A stretch of 64,000 bases of DNA from Chitinophaga polysaccharea (GCF_902150045.1 NZ_CABFVU010000001.1:2542001-2606000), one strand, 5' to 3'; positions 27,641-37,375 are shown, counted from the stretch's first letter. Numbers and translations are program-made. The notes: generated by a model not told the origin, from the letters alone.

Positions 27641-28405
27641 TTATACTGCCAGTTCCACGAACACCGGACAATGATCTGAGTGTTTTACCTGCTGATAAAT
27701 AGTGGCGTGTTTCAGGCGCTCCTTCAGTGGAAAGGCAACGTTGATATAATCTATACGCCAGCCCTTGTTATTGTTCCTGGCATTTGCCCGGAAGCTCCAC
27801 CAGCTGTATTGATGGGGGTCGGTGTTAAAATGACGGAAGCTGTCTACAAAGCCACTCTCAAAGAAGCGGTCCATCCATGCCCGTTCTTCGGGTAAGAAAC
27901 CGGTAGAGTTTTTATTGCTCACAGGGTCATGGATATCTATCGGTTTATGGCAGATATTGTAATCCCCGCATACTACCAGGTTGGGCCGGGTTTTCTTCAG
28001 TTCTTCCAGGTATTGAAAGAACTCTTCCAGCCACTGGTATTTATAGGTCTGACGAAGCTCTCCGCTGGTACCGGAAGGGAAGTAAGTATTGATAAGGGTA
28101 ATATCGCCGAAATCGAGCCTTATAAAACGGCCTTCCTGGTCGCTTTGCCCATGGCCGCTGCCATATTGTACAAAGTCGGGTTTTATCCGGGTAAGCACCG
28201 CTACGCCACTGTATCCTTTCTTTTGGGCAGGGTACCAGTAATGCATATAACCGAGGTTGTCGAATTGCTGAAAATCGATGTTTTCCTGGTGGGCTTTTAT
28301 TTCCTGCAGGCAGATAATATCAGCGGGATCTGTTTGTAACCATTCTGTGAAGCCTTTTGTCATGGCTGATCTCAGGCCATTCACATTGTAAGATATGATT
28401 CTCAT
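27641..28405 (-). CDS. xth: Exodeoxyribonuclease III
   Basis: AP endonuclease / 3'-5' exonuclease of base-excision repair. 'MRIISYNVNGLRSA', 'DIICLQEIKA' (metal Glu), 'WYPAQKKGYSGVAVLTR', 'CGDYNICHKPIDIHDP' and 'RIDYINVA..HSDHCPVF' (catalytic Asp-His) are all present; 254 aa fits. Co-oriented with DUF4286. Confidence 0.96.
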   Translation of the reverse strand: MRIISYNVNGLRSAMTKGFTEWLQTDPADIICLQEIKAHQENIDFQQFDNLGYMHYWYPAQKKGYSGVAVLTRIKPDFVQYGSGHGQSDQEGRFIRLDFGDITLINTYFPSGTSGELRQTYKYQWLEEFFQYLEELKKTRPNLVVCGDYNICHKPIDIHDPVSNKNSTGFLPEERAWMDRFFESGFVDSFRHFNTDPHQYSWWSFRANARNNNKGWRIDYINVAFPLKERLKHATIYQQVKHSDHCPVFVELAV

Positions 28406-28528
28406 GTCGGGTGTTGTTTAGGGCATTACATCATTAAATTTACGAATTACGGACCTGCGGACAGATAATAACGCGAAAAAATCCGCCTTATCCCTCCACA
28501 GATCCGTAACGATTAACCTGTAATGCTT

Positions 28529-31294
28529 TTATATATCGTATTCAAGGTTGGGACGCAGCCATTGTTCGGCTTCTTCCACTGTCCAGTTTTTACGGGCAGC
28601 ATAGTCTGTCACCTGGTCTTTTTCAATTTTTCCGAGGCCGAAATATTTACCCTCAGGGTTGGCAAAATACCAGCCACTTACACTGGAAGCGGGGTACATG
28701 GCCAGTGATTCGGTGAGTGTGATGCCGGTATTTTCCGTGGCGTTCAGCAGCTCAAACAATTTCCATTTCTCGGTATGGTCCGGGCAGGCGGGGTAACCCG
28801 GTGCGGGGCGGATACCTGCATAGGCTTCTTTGATAAGGTCTTCATTGCTCAAATGCTCATCTGACGCGTACCCCCAGAACTCTTTACGCACGCGCTCGTG
28901 CATCAGTTCTGCGAAGGCCTCTGCAAGCCTGTCGGCAAGCGCTTTCAGCATAATGCTGTTATAGTCGTCATGTTCTGCTTTGAATTTGTCCAGCCATTTT
29001 TCAATACCAATACCGGTGGTCACCGCAAAGCCACCTATATAATCGGTTTTGCCGGATTCGGCGGGAGCAATGAAATCGGCGAGGGACAGGTTGGGCTGGC
29101 CCGGTGCTTTCTTCACCTGCTGGCGAAGGAATTCCAGCTGTACCGGTTTAATTTCCGGTTGTTCAGGTGTTACCTTTACAGAATCCGGAGCTACCCTGTT
29201 AGCTGGATAGAGACCAATAACAGCATTGGCGCCCAGCCATTTTTCTGCAATTACTTTATTTAGCAATTCTTTTGCATCATTAAACAGCCGGGTGGCTTCC
29301 ACGCCAACCACTTCATCGGTAAGGATCTGCGGGAATTTACCGTGTAGCTCCCATGCAATAAAGAAGGGCTGCCAGTCGATATATTTCGCAATTTCTCCCA
29401 GATCATAGTTTTCAAACTTCATCACGCCGGTCATTTTAGGCTTCACGGGGGTGAAAGCCTCCCAGTTGATGTTGGTTTTATTGGCCTGGGCTTCAGCGAT
29501 GCGCAGGAATTGCTTGGTTTGTTTCTTATTCTTAAAAGCCTCGTTCAGCTTCTGATATTCTGTTTGTATACCAGCCAGGAACCCGGGTTTCAGTGCTTTA
29601 TTAAGCAGGCTGCCGGTTACGGTAACGCTACGGGATGCGTCCAGTACATGTACCACGCCATGCGCATATTCCTGCGCTATTTTAACAGCGGTATGTGTGC
29701 GGCTGGTGGTAGCGCCTCCAATGATCAGCGGGATGTTGAAATCCTGCCGTTTCAGTTCACGGGCAACATGCACCATTTCGTCGAGACTGGGCGTGATCAG
29801 GCCACTTAAGCCAATGATATCCACTTTTTCCTGGCGCGCGGTCTGAAGGATCTTCTCAGCAGGCACCATTACGCCCAGGTCAATGATCTCATAACCGTTA
29901 CAGGCCAGTACTACGCCTACAATGTTTTTACCGATATCGTGTACATCACCTTTTACAGTGGCCAGCAGGATTTTCCCGGCGGCTTTTATTTCCCCTCCGT
30001 GTTCTGCCTGTATCCTTAATTTCTCCTGTTCAATATATGGTGTAAGGATGGCCACGGATTTTTTCATTACACGGGCACTTTTCACTACCTGCGGGAGGAA
30101 CATCTTACCGCTGCCGAAAAGATCTCCGACGATGTTCATACCCGCCATCAACGGGCCTTCAATCACATCCAGCGGGCGGGGATATTTTAAACGGGCTTCT
30201 TCAGTATCTTCATCTATATAGTCGGTGATACCATTCACGAGGGCATGGCTTAAACGGTCTTCCACAGTGCCCTGTCTCCAGCTTTCATCTTTCTCCACTA
30301 CCTTTCCTTTGGCCTTAACGGTTTCAGCAAACTGTATCAGCCTTTCTGTAGCATCGTCTCTTCTGTTTAGTATGGCATCCTCACAAAGTTCCCGCAGGGT
30401 GGGCTCTATATCATCATAGATCTGCAGCATCCCTGCATTCACAATACCCATATCCATTCCCGCTTTGATGGCATGGAACAGGAATACGGAGTGCATGGCT
30501 TCCCTCACTGTTTCGTTACCGCGGAAAGAGAAGGAAACATTACTTACGCCTCCGCTTACTTTGGCAAGCGGCATCAGTTGTTTTATACGGCGGGTAGCAT
30601 TGATAAATTCTACTGCGTAGTTATTATGTTCTTCAATACCGGTAGCGATAGCGAAGATATTGGGGTCGAAGATGATATCCTGGGGATCGTACCCTACCAC
30701 TTCGGTGAGTATTTTATAGGCACGGTGACTGAAGCTCACTCTTTTTTCTTCGGTATCTGCCTGGCCATGTTCGTCGAATGCCATTACTACCACGGCGGCG
30801 CCATAGCTTTTACAGATGTGGGCCTGCTCAATGAATTTGGCTTCTCCTTCCTTTAAGCTGATGGAGTTAACAATACATTTACCCTGAACACATTTCAGCC
30901 CGGCTTCAATTACAGAAAATTTACTGGAATCGATCATGATGGGAATACGGGAAATATCCGGTTCCCCTGCCAGGAGGTTAAGGAAAGTAGACATAGCCGC
31001 TTCCCCGTCGAGCAGGGCATCGTCCATGTTAACGTCCAGGATCTGCGCGCCACTTTCCACCTGTTGCCGGGCAACAGACAGGGCTTCTTCAAACTGTCCC
31101 TCCCTGATGAGACGGGCAAATTTCTTCGAACCGGTTACGTTGGTACGTTCCCCTATGTTAATGAAATTGGTTTCAGGCCGTACTACCAGCGGTTCCAGGC
31201 CACTCAGGCGCATAAAGGGTTTGATCACCCTGCGTTCCTCGCCGGCAATAGGTTCGTTGACAGTATTTGTATTGTTTATAATTGTTTCGCTCAT
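28529..31294 (-). CDS. metH: Methionine synthase, folate/cobalamin/activation part
   Basis: The C-terminal three domains of cobalamin-dependent methionine synthase as a separate 921-residue protein. Order: methyl-tetrahydrofolate (pterin) domain with '[17 protein letters not shown]' and '[15 protein letters not shown]'; cobalamin cap and B12 domain with '[22 protein letters not shown]' (cobalt-ligand His) and '[14 protein letters not shown]'; C-terminal activation domain with '[16 protein letters not shown]' and '[24 protein letters not shown]'. It needs the homocysteine protein encoded 44 bp upstream. The split arrangement is known in several Bacteroidota. Confidence 0.97.
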   Translation of the reverse strand: MSETIINNTNTVNEPIAGEERRVIKPFMRLSGLEPLVVRPETNFINIGERTNVTGSKKFARLIREGQFEEALSVARQQVESGAQILDVNMDDALLDGEAAMSTFLNLLAGEPDISRIPIMIDSSKFSVIEAGLKCVQGKCIVNSISLKEGEAKFIEQAHICKSYGAAVVVMAFDEHGQADTEEKRVSFSHRAYKILTEVVGYDPQDIIFDPNIFAIATGIEEHNNYAVEFINATRRIKQLMPLAKVSGGVSNVSFSFRGNETVREAMHSVFLFHAIKAGMDMGIVNAGMLQIYDDIEPTLRELCEDAILNRRDDATERLIQFAETVKAKGKVVEKDESWRQGTVEDRLSHALVNGITDYIDEDTEEARLKYPRPLDVIEGPLMAGMNIVGDLFGSGKMFLPQVVKSARVMKKSVAILTPYIEQEKLRIQAEHGGEIKAAGKILLATVKGDVHDIGKNIVGVVLACNGYEIIDLGVMVPAEKILQTARQEKVDIIGLSGLITPSLDEMVHVARELKRQDFNIPLIIGGATTSRTHTAVKIAQEYAHGVVHVLDASRSVTVTGSLLNKALKPGFLAGIQTEYQKLNEAFKNKKQTKQFLRIAEAQANKTNINWEAFTPVKPKMTGVMKFENYDLGEIAKYIDWQPFFIAWELHGKFPQILTDEVVGVEATRLFNDAKELLNKVIAEKWLGANAVIGLYPANRVAPDSVKVTPEQPEIKPVQLEFLRQQVKKAPGQPNLSLADFIAPAESGKTDYIGGFAVTTGIGIEKWLDKFKAEHDDYNSIMLKALADRLAEAFAELMHERVRKEFWGYASDEHLSNEDLIKEAYAGIRPAPGYPACPDHTEKWKLFELLNATENTGITLTESLAMYPASSVSGWYFANPEGKYFGLGKIEKDQVTDYAARKNWTVEEAEQWLRPNLEYDI

Positions 31295-31338
31295 TTCTGC
31301 TGTAAGTGATATTTGAATAGAAAACCTGCCACGGCTGA

Positions 31339-32355
31339 TCAGGCGAGTGTTTCGGCCAATACGGGTTTGAGGCGTGGTTTGATATGTTTCACATGTTCTG
31401 CAATGTGGCGTATATGATCCGGGGTGGTACCGCAGCAGCCGCCTACAATGTTAACGAAGCCGGATGCGGCAAAGTCCTCAATGATACAGGCGGTATCTTC
31501 CGGTTCCTCATCATATTCCCCGAAGGCATTAGGCAAGCCGGCATTAGGATAGCAGCTCACATAGCAGCTGGCTATGTTGGAGAGCTCCTCTACATAAGGG
31601 CGCATCTGCTCTCCGCCCAGGGCGCAGTTTAAGCCGATGGAAAACGGGTTGGCATGCATAACTGAGATATAGAATGCTTCCAGGGTTTGCCCGCTGAGGG
31701 TTCTGCCGGAGGCATCTGTGATGGTGCCGGAAATCATTACCGGGATTTCAGGCTTACCCGATTCACGGTAGTATTTCTTGATGGCATAGATGGCCGCTTT
31801 ACAATTCAGCGTATCAAAAATAGTTTCTATCAGCAGGATATCCACTCCGCCATCGGAGAGACCACGTACCTGCTCTTCATAGGCGGCAGCCACTTCATCG
31901 AAGTATACAGAGCGGAAGCCGGGGTTATTTACATCCGGCGACAGCGACAGGGTTTTGTTCATTGGGCCTATGGCGCCGGCAACAAAACGCGGCTTATCGG
32001 GATTTTTGGCCGTATACTCCGCGGTAGCCTTTTTGGCTATCTGTGCTGCTGCCACATTCAGCTCATATGCCAGTGCCTGCATATCATAGTCTGCCATAGC
32101 TATAGAGGTGCTGCTGAAAGTATTGGTTTCGATAATATCAGCTCCTGCTTCCAGGTACTCTTTGTGAATGGCTTCAATGATCTGGGGCTGTGTAAGATTA
32201 AGAAGGTCGTTATTGCCTTTAAGATCACTGGGATAGTTGGCAAAGCGGGTGCCCCTGTAGTCTGATTCCTGAAGTTGGTAGCGTTGTATCATGGTGCCCA
32301 TTGCACCATCGATGATAAGTATGCGCTCATTGGCGCAGTCTTGTAAAGATTTCAT
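31339..32355 (-). CDS. metH: Methionine synthase, homocysteine-binding part
   Basis: N-terminal homocysteine methyltransferase module of MetH as an independent 338-residue protein. '[24 protein letters not shown]', '[11 protein letters not shown]' and the zinc ligands 'GLNCALGG' and '[16 protein letters not shown]' (three Cys) are present. ATG 32355 is used; a TTG nine bases upstream is also in frame. Promoter at 32434-32441 with an ~75-nt leader that can form a CAGGGT/ACCCTG hairpin. The gene is divergent from the Cys-rich leader ORF at 32625. Confidence 0.96.
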   Translation of the reverse strand: MKSLQDCANERILIIDGAMGTMIQRYQLQESDYRGTRFANYPSDLKGNNDLLNLTQPQIIEAIHKEYLEAGADIIETNTFSSTSIAMADYDMQALAYELNVAAAQIAKKATAEYTAKNPDKPRFVAGAIGPMNKTLSLSPDVNNPGFRSVYFDEVAAAYEEQVRGLSDGGVDILLIETIFDTLNCKAAIYAIKKYYRESGKPEIPVMISGTITDASGRTLSGQTLEAFYISVMHANPFSIGLNCALGGEQMRPYVEELSNIASCYVSCYPNAGLPNAFGEYDEEPEDTACIIEDFAASGFVNIVGGCCGTTPDHIRHIAEHVKHIKPRLKPVLAETLA

Positions 32356-32433
32356 AATTTTCAAGGTGTTTATTAGTTACAGTTAAGAAAGAACAGGGTC
32401 GAACAATAAACAAATCCACCCTGAACGAGTCCA

Positions 32434-32441
32434 CAAATATA
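32434..32441 (-). promoter_or_regulatory. TATATTTG -7 element for the metH genes
   Basis: Perfect TAnnTTTG on the minus strand; no good TTTG at -33. The leader of ~75 nt does not show the conserved core of a SAM riboswitch that I can recognise. Confidence 0.55.
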
Positions 32442-32571
32442 ACCTTTTCCCGGCTATTTTATTGTTTTGTGATTTGTATGGATCCGCGTTTTGAGCCGGT
32501 TTAACCAAGGGTTTTATAAACTATATATCTTTCTGATAAAGAATAGATTTTGTTTATACCTATAAATTTAA

Positions 32572-32604
32572 TTTGGAAGTAGTCTACAAAGTCTACTATA
32601 TTTG
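32572..32604 (+). promoter_or_regulatory. Promoter with AGTCTAC direct repeat, driving the Cys-rich ORF
   Basis: TTTG (32572-32575), 21-bp spacer, TATATTTG (32597-32604): a complete Bacteroidota promoter. Inside the spacer AGTCTAC occurs twice (32581-32587 and 32590-32596), and AGTAG/CTACT (32578-32582, 32593-32597) are symmetrical. Repeats in the spacer are typical repressor sites. The start of transcription would be near 32610, 15 nt before the Cys-rich ORF. Confidence 0.7.
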
Positions 32605-32624
32605 TAGGGTAATAGAAAGGTACA

Positions 32625-32720
32625 ATGCAACAAAATGATAGAAATATAGTGATTTACCCGGTTATGGCCTCCCACCAGCCCTCCGCCTGCACTCCTTGTA
32701 GTTGCCGTTGCTGCAATTAA
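32625..32720 (+). CDS. 31-codon Cys-rich leader peptide candidate
   Basis: ATG 32625 to TAA 32720 encodes a 31-residue peptide whose last ten residues are 'CTPCSCRCCN': five Cys in nine positions just before the stop. It is preceded by AGAAAGG (ribosome-site-like) and by a full promoter at 32572-32604; its stop lies 56 bp before the next ORF. This is the architecture of an amino-acid-sensing leader peptide, here for Cys or sulfur supply (inference), although a metal- or thiol-binding micro-protein is also possible. It is divergent from metH. I know of no annotated family for it. Confidence 0.6.
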   Translation: MQQNDRNIVIYPVMASHQPSACTPCSCRCCN

Positions 32721-32776
32721 CAGATTCATCATTAGTGCTTCTCAGAAATTTATTACAACAAAACTAAACGTCAGTC

Positions 32777-32995
32777 ATGACTATATCAGAACATATTCAT
32801 ACCCTGCATCAGCACCTGGCAAGCCTGGGATTGCAACCCGTGCCGCAAACCGGCGACGGAAACCAGTCTGAAGTGTTTAAGGTATGTTTCCTGAATAAAT
32901 ATGAAATGCAGCGGTGGAAAGAGCTGCAACAACAGAAGGAATCAGAAACCAATCATAAAATATTTCCGGACCATCCTGAAAAAGATGCTGTCTGA
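32777..32995 (+). CDS. 72-residue protein of unknown function
   Basis: A small, hydrophilic, helix-rich protein ('MTISEHIHTLHQHLASLGLQPVPQTG', then 'KYEMQRWKELQQQKESE') with one Cys and several His. I do not recognise it. It lies 56 bp after the Cys-rich leader ORF and is closed by a strong terminator, so the promoter, leader ORF, this gene and the terminator form one ~450-nt unit. If the leader responds to Cys supply, this protein would be the regulated product and a sulfur-related role would follow; that is inference. Confidence 0.7.
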   Translation: MTISEHIHTLHQHLASLGLQPVPQTGDGNQSEVFKVCFLNKYEMQRWKELQQQKESETNHKIFPDHPEKDAV

Positions 32996-33033
32996 CAAAC
33001 TTTTCATAACGTGGAATTACAGGTTAAACGAAG

Positions 33034-33063
33034 ACGGGTGCTGTTGAGCACCCGTATTTTTTT
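33034..33063 (+). terminator. Terminator of the leader-ORF/72-aa unit
   Basis: ACGGGTGCT and AGCACCCGT (9 bp) over GTTG, then ATTTTTTT. Confidence 0.9.
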
Positions 33064-33082
33064 GTATACCGTTAAGTAGCGG

Positions 33083-33703
33083 TTATTTGTTCTGTACATA
33101 GCTTTCCAGCGGCAACCGGTTACTGATAGACCTGGCCAGCGTCATCTCATCAGCATATTCCAGCTCTCCCCCAAATGCGATCCCCCGGGCAATAGTGGTG
33201 ATTTTTACAGGAAATTCCTTTAATTTTTTAGAGAGATAGTAAATGGTAGTATCGCCTTCAATAGTGGGACTTACCGCCATGATCACTTCTTCTACACCCT
33301 GGTACTGAACTCTTTCTACCAGTGACTGGATATTAAGCTGGTCCGGACCGATACCATCGATGGGAGAAATAATACCACCCAATACGTGATATAATCCATT
33401 GAATTGCTGTGTATTTTCTATTGCCATCACATCGCGGATGCTTTCTACCACACACACTACCTGCTTCTGCCGGGAATGGCTGCTGCAAATACTGCATACT
33501 TCAGCATCGGATACATTATGACAAACCTTGCAGAACTGTATTTGCTGCCGCATCCGTGCTATCACATCCCCAAACTGCTGTACCTGTGCTGTTTCCTGTT
33601 TCAGCAGGTGCAGCACCAGCCGCAAAGCTGTTTTTTTACCGATGCCCGGCAGTTTGGCAAATTCATTTACCGCGTTTTCTATCAGCGCAGAGGAAAATAT
33701 CAT
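33083..33703 (-). CDS. recR: Recombination mediator RecR
   Basis: Partner of RecF/RecO in gap repair. Helix-hairpin-helix 'LPGIGKKTALRLVLHLL', zinc finger CKVC..CSIC, Toprim 'VVCVVESIRDVMAIE' and 'TIARGIAFGGELEYADEMTLARSI' are complete; 206 aa fits. A -7 box lies only 4 nt upstream of the ATG. Confidence 0.97.
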   Translation of the reverse strand: MIFSSALIENAVNEFAKLPGIGKKTALRLVLHLLKQETAQVQQFGDVIARMRQQIQFCKVCHNVSDAEVCSICSSHSRQKQVVCVVESIRDVMAIENTQQFNGLYHVLGGIISPIDGIGPDQLNIQSLVERVQYQGVEEVIMAVSPTIEGDTTIYYLSKKLKEFPVKITTIARGIAFGGELEYADEMTLARSISNRLPLESYVQNK

Positions 33704-33707
33704 AATG

Positions 33708-33715
33708 CAAAGTTA
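33708..33715 (-). promoter_or_regulatory. TAACTTTG -7 element 4 nt upstream of recR
   Basis: Minus-strand TAnnTTTG at 33708-33715; only CATT separates it from the ATG, which implies a leaderless or near-leaderless recR mRNA if used. Confidence 0.55.
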
Positions 33716-33763
33716 GGAATATTGGGGCGGAGGAAGCCGCATTGTTCCCTCCGCGGTAATGAT

Positions 33764-35221
33764 TTAAATGCTTATCTTTTTGGGTACCGTCCAGTATGCC
33801 TTCAGGTTCACTTTTTCAATATTGATCACCCTTTCCGGCTGTTTTTTCGGAGTGGTATAATAGTTTCCGCGGTCCCATTTGCCATTGCCATTGGTATCCA
33901 GCAGCAGCCGGATATCGTATTCTCCCGGCGTAATAAACCGCTGACTCCATTTGCCATTAACAATAGTGCCGGAGTATTTGATGGTTTTATCCTGTACCAG
34001 TTGCACCACGTAATGCATAGCAGTATCATTGATAGCGTTCTTTGTACTGTCGCTGATATTGAGCTCTGTAACGGTGAAAATGGCGTAATCCGCTACCTTT
34101 TTGGTCCTGAAATTAATGGTATCTGCCCGGGCCAGCTGTTGACCGGCAGTATCTGTCGGTGCATCTTTAGGAATAATAAACCGGTACGGGGTACCTTCTT
34201 TCCAGTCATAACCTATCGATAAACGGGTACGGGTAGAATCCATTGTACTGGTAAAGGTAACCGGGTTGTAGGCGCTGTCTTCACCAAGAATGGTCCTGGC
34301 GCTGTCGAGATTCCTCAATGGCAGCGCAAATGTAATTCTCAATGGCGCAGGCAATTCCTGCATACCTCCGTCTAGGGTAGCCGTGGCAGTTAATTTAGGC
34401 AGCTTCTTCTTTTTCTTTTCCTCTGCTTCCTGTTCAATCAGGGAAGAGTCGATGGGCTCCGGTGGCGGCTTAATGGTACTATCGTTTTCCATAAACAGCA
34501 GGAGATTCACATCTGAGAGGTTGCTTTCTGTTAATACAACCGGCGCATCCACGAAAGCGATCATTTCTGAAGGCTGGTTATACTGCAGGTCGCGGTCTTC
34601 TTCTTTCAGTGCAAAGATCTTATAAGAGCCGGGTGCTATGTTCTTGAAGCGGAAAGAGCCATCCCCTTTGGTTTTGGCATAATACACCGGCTTTTCCTTT
34701 GATACAATGGAGTCTGTAAGGTCGCGGTACAGCATAACCGCCACATTGCTGTCTACACGGCCGTTCTCCGCATCTATAAGATGGCCGGATACCTGCAGGC
34801 TGTCGAGATAATCGCCGGTAGACACTACATACTGGAAATCCGCCGATATATTACGCTCGTTGATATCCCGGATGGCATCGGCGAAATTGAAGGTATAGGT
34901 GGTGTTTGGCTTCAGGGTATCCTTTATTTCAAGGGTCACCGTGTGCAGCTTGGCCGTCACAATAGGCGTGCGTTTCAGCGTTGGCGACACAATCAGCTTA
35001 TCGTTCACATTATCCAGTTCCACATACTCGTCGAAAATAAACGTCACCTTTTTGCTGTTGAAGTGAAGGGTGGAGTCTCTGGGAGTAGCCTGCAGCAATA
35101 CAGGAGGCAAACTATCCCTTGGCCCGCCGCTGGGGGGCACAATGTTAGCGCATCGCGTAAATGAAATGGAAATGAGGATGAACATCAGCCAGAAAACCCA
35201 GCCCCTGATATATTGATTCAT
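33764..35221 (-). CDS. Ig-like (SbsA-type) domain lipoprotein
   Basis: A 485-residue lipoprotein (signal ends 'ISFTRC') widely seen in Bacteroidota. After 'PPSGGPRDSLPPVLLQATPRDSTLHFNSKKVTFIFDEYVEL' comes a bacterial Ig-like SbsA domain; a carboxypeptidase-regulatory-like segment follows ('VSGHLIDAENGRVDSNVAVMLY...GSFRFKNIAPGSYKIFALKEED'). The C-terminal part includes 'FITPGEYDIRLLLDTNGNGKWDRGNYYT'. ATG 35221 is chosen because it begins the signal peptide. Probably an envelope protein; its role is not known. A -7 box is at 35246-35253. Confidence 0.85.
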   Translation of the reverse strand: MNQYIRGWVFWLMFILISISFTRCANIVPPSGGPRDSLPPVLLQATPRDSTLHFNSKKVTFIFDEYVELDNVNDKLIVSPTLKRTPIVTAKLHTVTLEIKDTLKPNTTYTFNFADAIRDINERNISADFQYVVSTGDYLDSLQVSGHLIDAENGRVDSNVAVMLYRDLTDSIVSKEKPVYYAKTKGDGSFRFKNIAPGSYKIFALKEEDRDLQYNQPSEMIAFVDAPVVLTESNLSDVNLLLFMENDSTIKPPPEPIDSSLIEQEAEEKKKKKLPKLTATATLDGGMQELPAPLRITFALPLRNLDSARTILGEDSAYNPVTFTSTMDSTRTRLSIGYDWKEGTPYRFIIPKDAPTDTAGQQLARADTINFRTKKVADYAIFTVTELNISDSTKNAINDTAMHYVVQLVQDKTIKYSGTIVNGKWSQRFITPGEYDIRLLLDTNGNGKWDRGNYYTTPKKQPERVINIEKVNLKAYWTVPKKISI

Positions 35222-35245
35222 GTACCTGATCGGATTAATCAGGCA

Positions 35246-35253
35246 CAAACTTA
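35246..35253 (-). promoter_or_regulatory. TAAGTTTG -7 element of the Ig-like lipoprotein gene
   Basis: Minus-strand TAnnTTTG; the 24-nt leader can fold as CTGAT/ATCAG. Confidence 0.55.
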
Positions 35254-35327
35254 CGAACTCATTTCAAAGAATCACGAATTTGGCGGTTGCTTATAGCCGG
35301 AACGATATTTTTTCAGTAATCTTATAT

Positions 35328-35803
35328 ATGGCCAGTATTTATTTTATGCAGCATGCGCAGGTGATCCCGGCCCTGCCGGAGGAGGTGTGGAACTATTTTT
35401 CCAACCCCGGTAACCTGGCGCGTATTACCCCTCCCTATATGCGGTTTGTTGTTACTTCCCCGCCTTATACCGGGCAGGTATACCCGGGGCAGATCATCAC
35501 TTACTTTGTATCGCCGGTAGCGGGGATCCCGTTGGAATGGATGACAGAGATCACCCATGTATCCTACCTGGAATATTTTGTAGACGAGCAACGGGTGGGC
35601 CCTTACAGCATCTGGCATCACGAGCATCATTTCGAAACAGTACCCGGTGGCGTAAAAATGACGGACCTGGTTCATTACCGGCTGCCTTTCGGCTGGCTGG
35701 GAAAACTGGCCCACCAGCTGTTTGTAAAAAACAGCTGGAAGCCCTGTTCAGATACCGTTTCCAGGCAATAGAAAAAATATTCGGCCAGCCTACTGCTGGG
35801 TAG
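35328..35803 (+). pseudogene. SRPBCC-family protein, frameshifted near the 3' end
   Basis: START/SRPBCC-fold ligand-binding protein ('MASIYFMQHAQVIPALPEEVWNYFSNPGNLARITPPYMRF', 'VGPYSIWHHEHHFETVPGGVKMTDLVHYRLPFGWLG'). The frame from ATG 35328 changes at codon ~134: after 'LAHQLFVK' it reads NSW..TVSRQ and stops at 35771, whereas the -1 frame continues 'KKQLEALFRYRFQAIEKIFG', the usual C-terminus, to 35803. The switch is at six A's (35726-35731). Either a single A was lost (mutation or sequencing), or ribosomes slip -1 at A AAA AAC. The intact form would be about 158 residues. It converges with and overlaps the next gene by 14 bp. Confidence 0.75.
35726..35732 (+). other. A AAA AAC slippery heptamer at the frame break
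   Basis: In the zero frame this reads GT[A AAA AAC], a classical X XXY YYZ -1 slippery site. Slippage here restores precisely the family's C-terminal sequence. No strong stimulatory hairpin is evident immediately downstream by eye. Confidence 0.45.
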
Positions 35804-36356
35804 TAATCGTTTTGGTTAAATGGTCCCCGGTGTAAAGGAGAAAAGTACTTTTACCGGTTTTCGGAACGGCCCCCAGCCACAACGGAACGGTACTGGCACT
35901 GCCCCGGTTGGGATTGGCAGTAGCTACAAAGCGCAGCGTGGCATTGTTATCCGCATTGCCAGAGGAAGCGGATTCCAGCTGGATTTGCGTACCATAAAAG
36001 GTAGGCGGCATGGTGGCGGCTACTACTATATGGGTACCGAAGTCCGGCTGATCGATGGTATTGTTCATGGTTTTGGCTATGCCAAACAGGCTGTCGAATG
36101 AAGCCTGGTTATCAATGAGCCAGAAGGTAAGACTGTCGTTTACCGTAATCGTGTTTTTCAGGAAGTACCCGGAAAGAGGGTTTACTTCCAGCTGGCTGCT
36201 GGGATTTGCGGCTACATTCAGCGTGGTATCGCTGCCTACGCCGGTGCTGTCGTTTTCCGGTTTAGAGCCGCTGCTGGCGCAGGAAACGGCAATTGCACAA
36301 AAAGAAATGAACATCAGTTTAATATGCATGGTAAATAAGTTTTTGATAGATAACAT
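35790..36356 (-). CDS. Lipoprotein of unknown function
   Basis: A 188-residue lipoprotein (signal ends 'IAVSC') with a Ser/Gly-rich linker and a beta-rich domain ('LTFWLIDNQASFDSLFGIAKTMNN', 'FGTHIVVAATMPPT'). No recognised motif. The ATG at 36356 overlaps the LpxR-like gene's stop as TAATG, which favours it as the start by translational coupling; ATG 36329 is an alternative with a shorter signal. Its 3' end overlaps the convergent SRPBCC gene. Confidence 0.7.
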   Translation of the reverse strand: MLSIKNLFTMHIKLMFISFCAIAVSCASSGSKPENDSTGVGSDTTLNVAANPSSQLEVNPLSGYFLKNTITVNDSLTFWLIDNQASFDSLFGIAKTMNNTIDQPDFGTHIVVAATMPPTFYGTQIQLESASSGNADNNATLRFVATANPNRGSASTVPLWLGAVPKTGKSTFLLYTGDHLTKTITTQQ

Positions 36357-37364
36357 TAATTGCCGGGAATAGTTTTACGGTAGACAGGAATAAGAAGGGT
36401 GATATTACCCACGGAATGTTTCCCGGTGCCGCTCATCCATTCGGTGCGGGTTTTCTGGGTATAGCTGATGGTGGCACGGTTAATCACAATCCCGATGCCG
36501 TAGTCAATGCCGATGGTAAAGTGCCGCATATGTGTTTGCTGATAATCGGATACTTCTTCAAAATTGGTATTTCTCGATTTGAAAATACCACCCTGTAGCA
36601 GCGCATTGTATCCTATAAAGCCGAACTGGGGCCGGGCCATGACGTACAACTTAAACCTTTTTTTGGTGGCTGCGGATAAGTCGCGGCGACCGAAATAAGG
36701 ATTGAACAGTCCCGCCCGGATATACGACCAGGCGCTTATGGCGGTAGTCATGGTTCCCAAGCGGGCATTGGCGCCGCCAATAATTTCCAGGTAATTAACC
36801 GGGTTCCACAGCATTCTTTCATAAATAAGGTTATAGTTGACCAACGGGGCATTGGACACCTGGTTTTCCCACCCCCCTGGGCGGCTGATAGCCGATAAGG
36901 TGATGGAAGAAGGTTTGTGTTTCTTTGGCGAGTGCCCACGGGCCCAGTACGCCAAATACAAACTCTGAATGGAGGCTGTACTTTTTTTCGGGATTATAGG
37001 AAGTGAGCCCGTGCGTGGCGTACAGGGCGCCGGCATAGTAAAAGTCTTTGGGATTGTAGCTCGTGTCGGCAATCTCATTAGGAGTGATCATGATTTGCAT
37101 AAGGCTCCATTCAAATACATTGATAGCATTGCTGCCTGCTACGGGAAGTATCCATTTATCGGGGAATACAGATCTCTTTTTTTTCATGTAAAGATAACCT
37201 ACGCTGCTGCCGTTGCTGTAGCCACGGTCTGTTCCAAGTCCCCATACATTAAAGAAGTCGTCATCTTCGTATATTCTTAGTTGTTTAACAGCATCCTGTG
37301 TGACCTGTGCGTAGGCCGTTGCCGTGATGATGTAAAGCAGCAGGTCTGATAGCAACTTTTTCAT
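36356..37364 (-). pseudogene. Lipid A deacylase LpxR-like gene, frameshifted
   Basis: Outer-membrane beta-barrel of the LpxR family, which in other bacteria removes the 3'-acyloxyacyl group of lipid A. The N-terminal part has 'YEDDDFFNVWGLGTDRGYSNG' and the C-terminal part continues 'GWENQVSNAPLVNYNLIYERM' and '..GGANARLGTM'. The two are in different frames; the break is in a run of six G's (C's at 36872-36877 on the plus strand), where five would restore 'PPRGWENQV'. Repaired, the protein is ~335 residues, normal for the family. It follows the acetyl-CoA hydrolase remnant by 11 bp. Confidence 0.75.
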
Positions 37365-37375
37365 AGAACCGGTAT

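Noticed and set aside
32365..32440. SAM or cobalamin riboswitch upstream of metH
   Set aside because: The leader is ~75 nt and shows only one short hairpin; I cannot find a conserved core.
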